Below, one piece after another: positions 47,000 through 59,634 of a DNA stretch of 64,000 nt. The stretch covers positions 39,569,380 to 39,633,379 of the forward strand of contig CM046303.1 of the NCBI GenBank assembly GCA_025267735.1, written 5' to 3'. The stretch comes from Mactra quadrangularis. Lineage: Eukaryota > Mollusca > Bivalvia > Venerida > Mactridae. Position 1 is the stretch's first letter; every line of letters starts with the position of its first letter. The translations under genes were made by a program, and so were the position numbers. The notes under the pieces are model-generated. The model made no database searches and was not told where the DNA came from. It saw only the letters and a list, made by a program, of their open reading frames with translations.

Positions 47000-49470
47000 A
47001 GAAGTAAATGTAAATGGATGTTAAATAGACAAAACGCCTGCAATGTGACCTATTGCAAAGAACGAGACGAAACACAATATATAAATGACTACATGTGTTA
47101 TGTATTTAACATAAGCTATAAAAATACTGAAACGTGGCAATATGACAAAAACCTGGGCGATACATTGTGTCGAATTACAATTAGAAGTCAGTTAGATAGA
47201 GATAAGTTTGGTGCCAGACAAAAAAGATAAAAGTGATGATGGCATTCAGTTTGGTTCTAAACTGTGCTAATTTTAAGTGTGACAAAATACTTTAAAAATT
47301 GGATACTTGAAGAATCTCGATGGCTGCTGTCCTAGGTTGAGAGAAAAAAATCCGTTAAATTAATTATAAAATCTTAAGTGAAGTAGATGGCCTCGTGAAT
47401 CTTGAAAAATTGCAACAGGGAGTATAGATGGCGCCAAACCTGTTTATAAACAAGAGAACGTCTGCTTTAGATTGTTAGTAATAAACAATGTTAGTAGATT
47501 ATCTTATGTGTAGCATATTGGTGATAATCAATGGATAATTAGTCATATAAACACACGTTGATAATCCAAGAAATAAAAGAAATGTGTTAATAATTGTACT
47601 TATTATCAGTTCTGACGCTATAACTGTGTCTTTATTGATTTCTAGACATCGCATAACAAGCCTAATGTTCACTATTTTTATACAGAAAATGAGCTTTTCT
47701 GTTTTTATTTAGAAAAAATATACATTACACCATCGCTAAGATAGTTTTATAACATCGGATAAGAGTTGATTTATACGTAAATTATACCTCTCAAATAGCT
47801 AGTTACCTACAGCTAATTGTAAGACTTTAGTGACAATAAAATCATGCAAAGCTTGATCAAGTTCTCCAAGTCGTTTGGATATTATAATAGTGGGTCTATT
47901 AATATACCTTCCTTTTTCTAACTCCAGATTTATTTTTCGGGTAATATTTCTATGACGCACATTAAAATCATTTTTGATATTTTCTATCTGATAATTAGTT
48001 GACTACCTTTGTACATCTATTCGAATGTACTTCATGCATTTGTAAAAGATTTCATGTCATGTCGTAATATTTGCAACTTCTAATTTTAATAACGTGTGTG
48101 TCCACTATGTGCCAACAGCATGCCCTCTATCTTCTACTGACATCCTCAATGTAACTTTATCTTTGGATTTTAAAGTGAAGTGTTTTCCGAACGTATCTAT
48201 ACTTACAGACTAGATATACATGTACTTGTATGCAGTTTTGTACGTATTCTACTGGTTGGTACCAATTTCCAGGCAAAAAACATAACATGCACGTGCGTCA
48301 TGGACCTTGCAAACTATGTGTTTCACTATCAATTTTTAACACAAATTCTGTAAGCTTTTAGTTATTTGAAAGTTTTCTATCTTTAAATTTATTGCGAATA
48401 AACATAGAGAAATGGTAGACATTCAAAAATGTGGAGTTAGGAAGAGTTACTTGTTGAGTATAATAGTTGTTATAATATACATGTATTTTTATTTCAATAA
48501 AATTTATCAAAACGTATAGATTATATCAATTCATTACAATATGGGTTAACAAAAGCTTGACATACAAGAATATAAGTTAACGTACATCTATTGATGTGCA
48601 GTAATTTTGTGATTGTATTTCAAAATACATCTTAATTTTCTCATGTACATTATATATGTATCTTGATATCAAGCTGCAAGCGTTCATAACACTAAGATTC
48701 GCACAGAATGACCGTATTGTTTAAGATTTGACGAATATTTGACCTCGAATGACCTTGATGTATAACAGAAAGATTAAAGCTTTATGCGTCCTTGGAAAAT
48801 GATAGATACAAGCAACCTCTAATGAATCAGACATATGAATGCCTATGTCGTAGTTATAAGCTAACATTTTTGTTCCTCATAGTTTTGCCTTTTGACAAAC
48901 AAAGGAATATTTTTGTACCTGACTTTATAAATACCAAAAGTTTTATTATTTCAAAAGGAAATCATAAAATAGTAGATTCCTACAAGGAGGTTATAGTTAT
49001 ATAAGATGATACAATTGACTTATTCAATAACCATATAATTATAGTATTTTAGATGGAATATGATTCATTTATTTAATACGACAATACATAGTGTCAAACA
49101 ATGATTTAGTGAGGTATTTGAATCTTTTGTATTGAACATTAATGTCGCGATCATAATACAAACACATCCAAAACTTTAGACAGGATGAAACTATTAATCC
49201 TGCAATGCTTCAAAATTTGATTCTATTTTCTTCTGGAAATGATTGGTACACTGTTTACTATTGTATTACAAATGACCATGGTTTATTTGTTAAACATAAA
49301 TCATCGAGTACAGCTAAACATCAAGAATATTTGTATAACCGGTTAATTAACATACCACATTTGCAATCCGGACATTTCTGAGGAATCTGCGGACAATAAT
49401 GTATCGACCATTGAGTGGAAACTAAGAGTGTTCTGGTATGTTGTAGCTTGACATAATGAACAAATAATAC
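47000..49470. other. No recognised feature
   Basis: A 70-codon plus ORF at 47018-47230 (MLNRQNACNVTYCKERDETQ..) has an ordinary residue mix but no splice context or known relative. The rest is AT-rich, with no repeat matched in the window. Confidence 0.4.
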
Positions 49471-49473
49471 TCT

Positions 49474-52400
49474 GTGTTAGTAACAGGTCTGTGAAGTTAG
49501 CTATCTTTTGTCTATTCTCTATTCAAAAGTTTATTCGCACAATAGACAGCTATGTATTGAGAAATCTATGCATTCAGAAGTCTATTCGCATTTACTGTAT
49601 ACATATATATAGGTAAGTTCAAATATTTGTACCAAAATCTATTCACAAAATGCCGAAAAGACAGCTGTCTATTCGGAAATCTATTCAGAAGTCTATTCGA
49701 AAAAAGTCAGTAATGCAATCAAACAGATTTAAAAGTCTTTTCGTGGAATACGCAAAGAGACAAATGTCCATTCAAAAGTCTATTCCGAAGTCTATTCGCA
49801 GAATCATTCATATGCATTTAGAATGTGCCAGAAGTCTATTCAAAGAGTAGCGAATAGACAGAATATCTTACAAATGTCTTTTAAGAAGTCTATTCGAAAA
49901 ATCATGTTTATGCATTCATAATGTGTCAGAAGTTTATTATAGTTTCGAATACACAGCTGTCCATACAAATGTCTATTCAGAAGTCTATTCGCAAAATCAT
50001 ATATATATATATGCATTAAGAATGTGTGTGAAGTCTATTATAAAGTTGCGAATAGACAGATGTCCATTCAAATGTCTATTCAGAAGTCTATTCGCAAAAT
50101 CATGTATATGCATTCAGAATGAGTTTGAAGTCTTTTATAGTGTTTCGAATAGACAGCTGTCTATTTAAATGTCTATTCAGAAGTATATTCGCAAAATCAT
50201 TCATAAGCATTTAGAATGTGCCCAAGTCTATTTAAACAGTAGCGAATAAACAGCAATTCTTACAAATGTCTTTTCAGAAGTCTATTCGAAAAATCATATA
50301 TATGCATTCGGAATGTGTCAGAAGCCTGTCATAGAGTTTCAAATGGACAACTGTCAATTCAAATGTCTATTTAGAAGTCCATTCGCAAAATCATACATAT
50401 GCATTTTGAATGTGTCTAAAGTCTATTATAAAGTTGTGAATAGACAGCTGTCCATTTAAATGTCTATTCAGAAGTCTATTCGCAAAATCATTCATTTGCA
50501 TTTAGAATGTGCCCAAGTCTATTTAAACAGTAGCGAATGAACAGCAATTCTTACAAATGTCTATTCAGAAGTCTATTCGAAAAATCATATATATGCATTC
50601 GGAATGTGTCAGAAGTCTGTCATAGAGTTTCAAATGGACAACTGTCAATTCAAATGTCTATTTAGAAGTCCATTCGCAAAATCATACATATGCATTTAAA
50701 ATGTGCCAAAAGTATATTCAAAGAGTAACAAATAGACAACAATTTTTACAAATGTCTTTTCACAAAGTCTATTCGCAAAATCATGTACATGCATTCAGAA
50801 TGTGTCAGAAGTCTATTACAGAGTTTCGAATAGACTGCTGTCTATTCAAATGTCTATTAAGTAGTCTATTCGCAAAATCATATATATGCATTAAGAATGT
50901 GTCTGAAGTCTATTATATAGTAGCGAATACACAGCTGTCCATTCAAATGTCTTTTCAGAAGTCTATTCGAAAAATCATGTATATGCGTGTAGAATGTATA
51001 TGCATTCAGAATAAGTCAGAAGTCTTTTATAGAGTTTCGAATAGACAGCTGTCTATTCAGAAGTCTATTCGCAAAATCATATGTATGCATTTTGAATGTG
51101 TCTTAAGTCTACTATAAAGTTGCGAATAGACAGCTGTCCATTCAAATGTCTATTTAGTAGTCTATTCTCAAAATCATTCATATGCATTTAGAATGTGCCA
51201 AAGTCTATTAAAACAGTAGCGAATAAACAGCAATTCTTACAAATGTCTTTTCAGAAGTTTATTCGCAGAATCATATATATGCATTCGGAATGTGTCAGAA
51301 GTCTGTCATAGAGTTTCAAGTGGACACCTGTCAATTCAAATGTCTATTAAGAAGTCTATACGCAAAATCTGGTAAATGCGTTCAAAATGAGTCAGAAGTC
51401 TATCATAGAGTTTCAAATAGACAGCTGTCCATTCAAATGTCTATTCAGACGTTTATTCGCAAATTAAGAATGTGTTGGAAATCTTTTATAAGAGTAGCCA
51501 ATAGACAGCAGTTCTTTCAAAAGTCTTCTCAGATGTCTTTTCGCAAAATCGTGTATATGCATTTAGAATGTGTCAGAAGTATATTATCAAATTGCAAATA
51601 GACAGTTGTCTTTTCAAATGTATATTTAGAAGTTTATTCGCAAATTTAGAATGTGCCGTAAATCTATTATAAGAGTAGCCAATAGACAGCAGTTCTTTCA
51701 AAAGTCTTCTTAGAAGTCTTTCCGCAAAATCGTGTATATGCTTTTAGATTGTGCCAGAAGTATATTATTGGATTGCGAATAGACAACTGTCTTTTCAAAT
51801 GTCTATTCAGAAGTCTATTCGCAATATCATGCTTATATATTAAGAATATGCCATATGTCTATTATTGTGTTGCGAATAGACAGCTGTCTATTCAAATGTC
51901 TATTCAGAAACTTATTCGCAAAATCTTTCATATGCATTTAGAATGTGTCAGAAGTATATTCTAGGATTGCAAATAGACATTTGTCTTTTCAAATGTCTAT
52001 TTAGAAGTCTATTCGCAAAATCATTTATATGCATTTTGGATGTGTCGGAAATCTATTATAAATGTAGCCAATAGACGGAGTTCTTTCAAATGTCTTCTCA
52101 GAAGTCTTTTTGCAAAATCGTGTATATGCATTTAGAATGTGTCAGAAGTATATAGTGGCATTGCGAATAGACAACTGTCCATTCAAATGTCTATTCAGAA
52201 AACTATTCGCAAAATCAATTATATGTATTTAGAATGTGTCAAAAGCATATTGTAGGATTGCGAATAAACAACTGTCTTTTCAAATGTCTATTCAGAAGTC
52301 TATTCGCAAAATCATGTATATGCATTAAGAATGTGTCAGATTCTATTGTAGAGTCACGAATAGACAGCTGTCTATTCAAATGTCTATTCAGAAGTCTATT

Positions 52401-52945
52401 TGCAAAATCATGAATATGCAATTAGAATGTGTCAGATTCTATTATAAAGTTGCGAATAGACAGTTGTCTTTTCAAATGTCTATTTAAAAGGCTATTCGCA
52501 AAATCATGTATATGCATTCAGAGTATAAAGTTGCGAATAGACAGCTGTCCATTCAAATGTCTATTCAGAAGTCAATTCGCAAAATCATGTATGTGCATTT
52601 AGATGTGTCTGATATCTATTAGAAAGTTGCGAATAGACTGTCCATTCAAATGTCTATTCAGAAGTCTATTTGCAAAATAACGTATATGCATGTTAAATGT
52701 GTCAGAAGTCTATTATAAAGTTGCAAATAGACAGCTGTCCATTCAAACGTCTATTCAGTAGTCTATTCGCAAACAGTAGATTTGCATTAAGAATGTAGCA
52801 GTTCTAAGTCTTTTTGTAAAGTTACATTTGTGAGGGGTTTATTAAACATAATCAAATGACATTCAGAAGCCTATTTTTCCAAATCATTTATATGCATTAT
52901 AAATGTGTCAGAATTTTTTTCTGGGTTCGTGAATAGACATGCTCT
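49474..52945 (+). repeat. Left arm: ~97-bp monomer array
   Basis: About 34 monomers. GAATAGACAG-type landmarks recur at 49847, 49944, 50051, 50145, 50242, 50337, 50433, 50532, 50630, 50726, 50823 and so on, steps of 94-99. The monomer reads gcGAATAGACAGCTGTCyATT, caaatGTCTATTCagaaGTCTATTCgcaaaatcat, tatatgcatttagaatgtg, tcagaagtctattataga. Three-monomer higher-order units are visible: 50190-50460 repeats as 50480-50760, and partly at 51165. ORFs through it arise because the period is not a multiple of three and stops are sparse. Confidence 0.92.
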
Positions 52946-54944
52946 TTGAAACAGGTATACTTTTTTCTATTGAAAGCAGTTTTCTATTTTTCTCCTGGAA
53001 GTATGTTTTCTCTCTGTAGCTCTACTACTTCTCTTTTTAAACCAGGTCTTGTGGACTTCCTTTCTTAAGCAAGTCCAACTACTGGTATGAGATTAATTCT
53101 TTGAATTAAATTTTTGTCCACCTTTTTCATTTTATTCACGAAGTTCATACATTATACATACCACAAGCACGAACCTGTGAGAAAACACCAATATTGACGT
53201 CACGCCATAGCACCGTTAAAACAATTAAACAAAATGCCGTGAAATTGTGTTTATTATATAAAAAAAATAATCATTTTGACAGGCTTAATCATTTAAATGT
53301 AAATTTGTGACAAAATTGTTTGTTTCGACACATATTTTCTTGTTGATAATTGCGATTTGTTTACGATTTAGTATGATATTCAAAAATGTTTTCCTACAAA
53401 CTTTGTAATATTAGCATTTCTTTCATGCTTTACGATGAAATGCTGTGTTATACGATGAAAATAAACGATGAAAATATCGGTTTATATTTTCACTACGGTG
53501 AAAATATAAAAAATGACGGACTACTTTTTTCAAGGGAGACAGACAAGCTAGAGCTTTTTCAAACATCATATAAGCGAGTTCAATGGTGACAAATGCATTA
53601 GTTGATGCTAAAGCAGGAGATGATATAAACAAATCCAACATATCCTGTTGCTAACTAATTTTTAAAACGAAAGTCTACAAATTTAGTCGACACAGCTCAG
53701 TCCAGATTACACGGCAATCACGCGACTGCATAATGGAGATTTTTTGTACATAATTGGGGTCAAATGCGAGAGTTTCGCGCTTTTAATGAATAGTCTGATA
53801 CAGGTTTTCATGAGAAAATTCATTACAAATCTTAGAATAACTTACGTCACCATTCAAATCCAGCGAGGAAAAACTCAAACATGTCTGAACGTTGACTGTA
53901 TCAAAGCTGCATCGTGTGCATTGCCATTGGATTCCATTCGTTGATTGATTTGACGAATATCCAGTCATTATACGGTAAATACAAAGGTTGGCTAGTATAA
54001 ATCCAAGCCAATCTGTGCATAAATTAGATATAATGAACTGGCTAAAAATCATCGGCTTTCTTGAGTCTTCGCCATTTTGACAAATCAATGAAACATCCCT
54101 TCAGCGCGTAGATCTAGATTCTATGTGTTTCCTTACATTATCCTTATATCCATATCATAATTGTGAAACATGTACTTTCCAGTCGCTTGATAATATCGTT
54201 TAAATCCTTCCGTTTAACCGCGTAATATGACATCACAATAAAAACTGTATTGATTTAAAATTCGCGTAGTCCAACTCAGACGTAAACACATTTACCTTGA
54301 CATTGACTGTTCATGCAGTACACATTTGTCTCCTTCCGCGTGAGGAAACTGTTACACGATTTTCGAGTTTAAAATTGTTTTCCCTCATACTTCTTTAATG
54401 TAACAAACATGGATTAATTAAATTTGGATGGGTAGTGTCTTAAGAAATGAACGATTATATTACAATAAATTATGCACACTGGAACTACTTATTTTCGCTC
54501 TATCACATTAATAATGAGTCATACGGTCTGTCCATGAACTGGCACAGGTAGATCTAGATAGTCTTGCATCATTTTTCAGGTGAACAGCATGAAAGAAACA
54601 GAAAATTCGCCGATTTCGGTGTAAGATCGATTTATATTTCACCTTGTGAGCTCAGAAAATGACATTTTCACTCGTGGCTACGCCACTCGTGAAAATATGT
54701 TTTCTAAGCTCACTCGGTGAAATATAAATCGATCTTACACCAAAATTGGCGAATATCCTCTATGTCTCACGCTATTGCTCGTCATAAAATAAGAACTGCA
54801 CTGGAAACCGAGTTTGCATTTGCACTTGTGTAATCTATAGTATCAGCAATCTTGTTTGAACCAGATTTTACCGGCTTGATTTGGTTTACAGAACCTTCAC
54901 CTAAACTTGATTAGAATTTGAGTTGACATTTGTCTTTGTGGCCA
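52946..54944. other. Foldback spacer
   Basis: The 2-kb non-array centre. It holds a short palindrome (tatattttcac..ggtgaaaatata, about 53485-53512), a stretch related to 5798-5900 (53966-54066) and a large palindromic MITE (54605-54753). ORFs of 60-101 codons (53386-53589, 53783-54088) show no transposase features. Confidence 0.65.
54605..54753. mobile_element. 149-bp palindromic MITE
   Basis: ATTCGCCGATTTCGGTGTAA at the left pairs with ttacaccaaaattggcgaat at the right. GATCGATTTATATTTCACC pairs with ggtgaaatataaatcgatc, and the centre is GTGGC-TAC-GCCAC. Arms are ~72 bp with few mismatches and there is no coding capacity. Confidence 0.88.
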
Positions 54945-57327
54945 ATCACGATTAGACTCACAGCTGTCTATTCGCAACTCTATAATAGACTTCTGACACA
55001 TTCTACATGCATATTAATGATTTCTGTAAAGACATTTGAAAGAATTGCTGCCTATTAGCTTCACTTTGAATAGACTTCTGGCACGTTCTAAATGCATATA
55101 CTTGATTTTGCGAATATAGTTCTGAATAGACATTTGAATGGACATCTGTCTATTCGCAACTTTATAATAGACTTCATACTCATTCTAAATGCATATATAT
55201 GATTTTGCGAATAGACTTCTGAATAGACATTTGAATGGACAGCTGTCTATTCGGAACTCTATAATAGACTTCTGACACATTCTGAATGCATATACATGAT
55301 TTTGCGAATAGACTTCTGAAAAGATATTTGTAAAAATTGCTGTCTATTCGCTACTCTTTAAATATACTTTGGCACATTTTAAATACATATATATGATTTT
55401 GCAAATAGACTTCTAAATAGACATTTAAATGGACAGCTGTCTATTTGAAACTCTCTAATAGACTTCAGACTCATTCTAAATGCATATATATGATTTTATA
55501 AATAGCTATGTATTCGGACACTTTCAGGCGTCTATTCGCGCTCCACGAATAGACGCCTGAAAGTGTCCGAATACATAGCTATGTACTGCGACATTTGTCT
55601 TTTTGTCCCTTCAATATAGTCTTCTGAAACATTCTAAATGAAAGACTATGCGATTACGAATAAACATCTGAATATACTTTTGAATACACCCGCCGATTCA
55701 GATTCTATGAATAGACTTCTGACACATTCTGAATGCATATACATGATTTTGCGAATAGACTTCTGAAAAGACATTTGTAAAAATTGCTGTCTATTCGCTA
55801 CTCTTTAAATAGACCTTTTCGCACATTTTAAATGCATATATATTATTTTGAAAATAGACTTCTAAATAGACATTTAAATGGACAGCTGTCTATTTGAAAC
55901 TCTATAATAGACTTCATACTCATTCTAAATGCATATATATGATTTTGCGAATAGACTTCTGAATAGACTTTTGAATGTACTGCTGTCTGTTCGCAACTCT
56001 ATAATAGACTTGTGACACATTCTATATGCATATAAAAGATTTTACGAATAGACTTTTGAATAGACTTTTGAATGGACAGCTGTCTATTCGAAACTCTATA
56101 ATAGACTTCAGACTCATTCTAAATGCATATATATGATTTTGCGAAAAGACTTCTGAATATACTTTTGAATGGATAGCTGTCTATTCATAACTCTAAATTA
56201 GACTTCTGACTTAATCTAAATGCATATACATGATTTTGCGAATAGACTTCTGAATAGACATTTGAATGGACAGTTGTCTATTCGCAACTCTATAATAGAC
56301 TTGTGACACATTCTATATGCATATAAAAGATTTTGCGAATAGACTTCTTAATAGACATTTGAATGGACAACAATCTATTCGCAACTTTGTAATAGACTTT
56401 TGACACATTCTGAATGCATATACATGATTTTGCGAATAGACTTCTAAATAGACATTTGTATGGACAGCTGTCTATTGGCAACTCTTTGAATAGTCTTTTG
56501 AAACATTGTAAATGCATATATATATGATTTTGCGAATTGACTTCTGAAAAGACATTTGCAAGAATTGCTGTCTATTCGCTACTCTTTGAATAGACTTCTG
56601 GCACATTCTAAATGCATATGAATGATTTTGCGAATAGACTTCGGAATAGACTTTTGAATTGACATTTGTCTCTTTACGTATTCCACGAAAAGACTTTTAA
56701 TCTGTTTGATTGCATTACTGACTTTTTCGAATTGATTTCTGAATAGACTTCCGAATATACAGCCGTCTATTCACGACCCACGAATTAATCTAAAAAACAA
56801 TCTGAATGCAAAGCTATATTTTTGCGAAAAGAGTTTTGAATAGAGATCCGAATAGACTTTTGAATGGACATTTGTCGCTTCGCATTCCGGGAATAGACAT
56901 CTTGCACATTCAGATTGCATAACTATGTTTTTGCGAATAAACTTCTGAAAATACTTTTGAATGGACATTTGTCTCTTTACGTATTCCACGAAAAGACTTT
57001 TGAATCTGTTTGATTGCATTACCGACTTTTTTTCGAAAAGACTTCTGAATAGACTTCTGAATGAACCTCAGGAACAATCTGAATGCATAGCTATATATTC
57101 GCGAAAAGACTTTTGAATAGAGATCCGAATAGACAGCTGTCGTTTCGGCATTTTGTGAATAGATTTTGGTACAGATATTTGAACTTACCTATATCTATGT
57201 ATACAGTAAATGCGAATAGACTTCTGAATGAATAGATTTCTCAATACATAGCTGTCTATAGTGCGAATAAACTTTTGAATAGAGAATAGACAATAGTTAG
57301 CTAACTTCACAGACCTGTAAGTAACAC
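54945..57327 (-). repeat. Right arm: inverted ~97-bp monomer array
   Basis: About 24 monomers in the opposite orientation to the left arm, e.g. gaatgGACAGCTGTCTATTCg with tgcgaatagacttctgaata. The distal block with tttgattgcattac..gactttttcg occurs twice (56655-56730 and 56955-57030) but once in the left arm (49700-49760), so the arms have changed copy number independently. Confidence 0.92.
55502..55582. other. Perfect hairpin, 37-bp arms, 7-nt loop
   Basis: 55502-55538 and 55546-55582 are exact inverted copies (..GTATTCGGACACTTTCAGGC.. / its complement) around cgctcca. It lies inside the right array but contains sequence (cggacactttcaggc) not seen in monomers. It is mismatch-free, unlike its surroundings. 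Confidence 0.95.
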
Positions 57328-57789
57328 TAACTAGTTGATTGATATATAAAACAGGCCTGGCATACATTGGTATCCATGAAAACAACTACAGAAATAATAC
57401 AATGTACAATAATACTTACAGATTATCAGTGACTCTATGAGGACGTTTAGTGATATATTAATGACACTAGCTTACTCGCTAGAGGGCGTTGTGGAATTTC
57501 TGGTATTCACTTAATGCATCGTGGTCTAAGTTTAAAGAAGCAGTATATGTCTGCACAGTGTAGTTCACACTAGTAAGTGATGAGTTTATGCACAACTATA
57601 TGTCGTTCTATATGACAAGAGAATAACCTTATAATATGTAACGTAAATGATTATATAAAATATTTGATCTATCCGATAACATTATTGATGACAATTTCGT
57701 AGTTTGTTTATTCTTGTATTATCTATAATTATACCTTACGTGATTTGTTTACTATATAGCCTAATGTGACATCACCGGGTGACAATATA
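57328..57789. other. No recognised feature
   Basis: Flank outside the foldback element. No gene or repeat recognised. Confidence 0.5.
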
Positions 57790-57960
57790 CAGTTATTTCA
57801 TGTGTGATTGGGAACAGTCAAACTGTTGGCCCGAGGTGGAGGGAATAGTGCTTTGAACTGTTTCCCGAGGCCGTAGGCCGAGGGAAACAGTTTAAAGCAC
57901 TATTCCTGACATCGAGGGACAACCGTTTGACTGTTCCCAAATCACACATAAAATAACTGT
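57790..57960. mobile_element. 171-bp palindromic MITE
   Basis: ACAGTTATTTCATGTGTGAT and tgGGAACAGTCAAAC at the left pair with GTTTGACTGTTCCCaaatca and cacataaaataactgt at the right. Inner arms (ggaatagtgctttgaactgt / acagtttaaagcactattcc) continue to a centre at GCCGTAGGC. Confidence 0.88.
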
Positions 57961-58514
57961 TTTATTACCTGATAAATTACTATTTTAACAGCACTTGACA
58001 TGTTAAAAGCATCTGGTAAAGTCAAAAATCCCATAGTAGTTACTTCCCTTTACATAAGTACAGTAACAGTTCGTGACGTCATTACGTGACGTCATTACGA
58101 GACGTCAGAGCACGCGCGGGCAACAGTCAAAACTATTGACCGGTCAACAGTTCACTCAGAAAACAGTTTAAAATATCGAATTACACTTATATAAGCAATC
58201 AGGTAATAATACATAATGTTACCCTCTGGACATCACCTATCGGCTCGCTGGACATCGCCTATCGGGCCGCTTAAAGCTATTGAAGACTACTGCGTTGGGG
58301 TTTGCTAATACCCGGACCTGAGTTTTTAGCCATTCAATTTGAGTTACATCCCTTGCTTTTTACGAAACAACAAAATTAATAGGGTAAAAATGTCTTCAAG
58401 TTCAGAAGCAAATAAAACAGATATAACTAAACGGTTTATGCTTATTAATTTGTCAACATTTATTATTTTTGTTGTTCTATATAAGATAAATATCACATCT
58501 TACAAAGGGTGATA

Positions 58515-58600
58515 GAACGGAATATTCACCCTTGACAAGTAATGTCAACCTCGGTTAAAGCCCCGGTTGCCATTACTTGCCTTGGGTGAAAATTCCGTTC
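58515..58600. mobile_element. 86-bp palindromic MITE
   Basis: GAACGGAATATTCACCC and gacaagtaatgtcaacc pair with ggttgccattacttgcc and GGGTGAAAATTCCGTTC around tcggttaaagcccc. It is a short foldback with a few mismatches and no coding capacity. Confidence 0.82.
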
Positions 58601-58956
58601 ATGGGAAACCCCATGTAACAATATACATGCATGATACCATTACAATGTATTATGTAGTAATTACGTGAAAAAGTTTACTCCTATGTTTGTATGTATGTAT
58701 GTATTAGTGACATATCAATATACTTTGTATGTTAATACAGGGTAGCGGGTCGTTGGTCCCCAAAGGCTTGTAACCAAAAAATATATATCTTTGTTTATTG
58801 TTAATTGTGGAAGTAATGACCTATCGGAGATGATGGTTAATAAGGGAATGACGAATTTTGTTGTTTTCATGAACAGCAGACAAGTATTGGTGACAAGCGT
58901 TCTCGATATAAAGTCGGTCGATTTGAATGGTTGACTCCTAACTAAATAGCTCATTT

Positions 58957-58980
58957 ACCGCCGGCCTGAAGGCCGGTGGT
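58957..58980. other. GC-rich hairpin
   Basis: ACCGCCGGCCT-GA-AGGCCGGTGGT: 11-bp arms with one mismatch, in an AT-rich setting. It does not look like a terminator context. It may be a fragment of another palindromic repeat. Confidence 0.7.
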
Positions 58981-59481
58981 ATATTGGAGTTGTCAGAATC
59001 TGATGACCCTGGTAGGAGCAGTTCGTGATTACTTTTACTGGCGTCCTCCTTTTTGTATTTACTAATGTTGACAGTGCTATATTGTATTAATTTTTAGTTT
59101 TATAGTATTGCAATGAAATTTTGTGCTTTTTGGGGGCATTTTAAAGAACATTTTATCCTTAATTTATATTTTAAGACATTGTAAAATATCTGCTCCCCTA
59201 AATTGAGGTTCAGGCTAAAAAACACATACCGAACGTATTTCACGCACGTCTCCGTGAACAGATTTGTTACAGAAAAAGTTAATTATTAATTTTGTACTGA
59301 TTGTTGTAAGTTTTGATACTGCCTCTGCATGCTGAACTTTTCGGCTGTTACTGTATAATAACTGTCTAACTCACTTTCTCATTGAGGCCACCATTAAGTA
59401 AAAATTTGTTTGAAAAAACGGCAGGACAAGAAGTATTAGATTACTGAATTGTTAAATCTGGCGTGATTTTGTATACGTAAA
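58981..59481. other. No recognised feature
   Basis: AT-rich sequence between palindromic elements. No gene seen. Confidence 0.5.
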
Positions 59482-59634
59482 GGATATTAACTGAGTTCGA
59501 GGGTTTTCTGAGTTAGAACAACCTGGTCGCGGACTTCTCGTGAAAATCCGAAAACGCGAAGCGTTTGAGGATTTTGAGAAGTCCAAGGCCAGGTTGTTTT
59601 TACACAGAAAATCCGTAGCACGAGGTTAATATCC
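59482..59634. mobile_element. 153-bp palindromic MITE
   Basis: GGATATTAACtgagttcgag..gaacaacctggtcgcggactt pairs with aagtccaaggccaggttgtt..cgtagcacgagGTTAATATCC. The centre is aaaacgc-gaa-gcgttt. The ends GGATATTAAC are perfect inverted copies. Confidence 0.88.

Larger units (their letters stand above)
49474..57327. mobile_element. 7.85-kb foldback element with satellite arms
   Basis: The two ends are inverted copies. Left gtgttagtAACAGGTCTGTGAAGTTAGCTA matches the reverse complement of right TAGCTAACTTCACAGACCTG, and the outer ~210 bp agree at well over 90 percent by eye. Inside these unique ends each arm is an array of a ~97-bp monomer, in opposite orientation in the two arms, around a ~2-kb spacer. 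Long, internally repetitive inverted termini are the defining feature of Foldback/Galileo-like elements. No transposase is present and no target duplication was found, so its class is uncertain. It may instead be a palindromic satellite locus. Confidence 0.75.

Noticed and set aside
50701..51117. 138-codon ORF in the left satellite array, and similar ORFs at 49650-52421 and 56290-57385
   Set aside because: Made only of monomer translations in rotating frames (the period is not a multiple of three). No conserved protein frame between monomers or arms.
49474..52945. CRISPR-like array
   Set aside because: The whole ~97-bp unit repeats, spacers included, in a eukaryotic AT-rich setting. There are no unique spacers and no cas genes.
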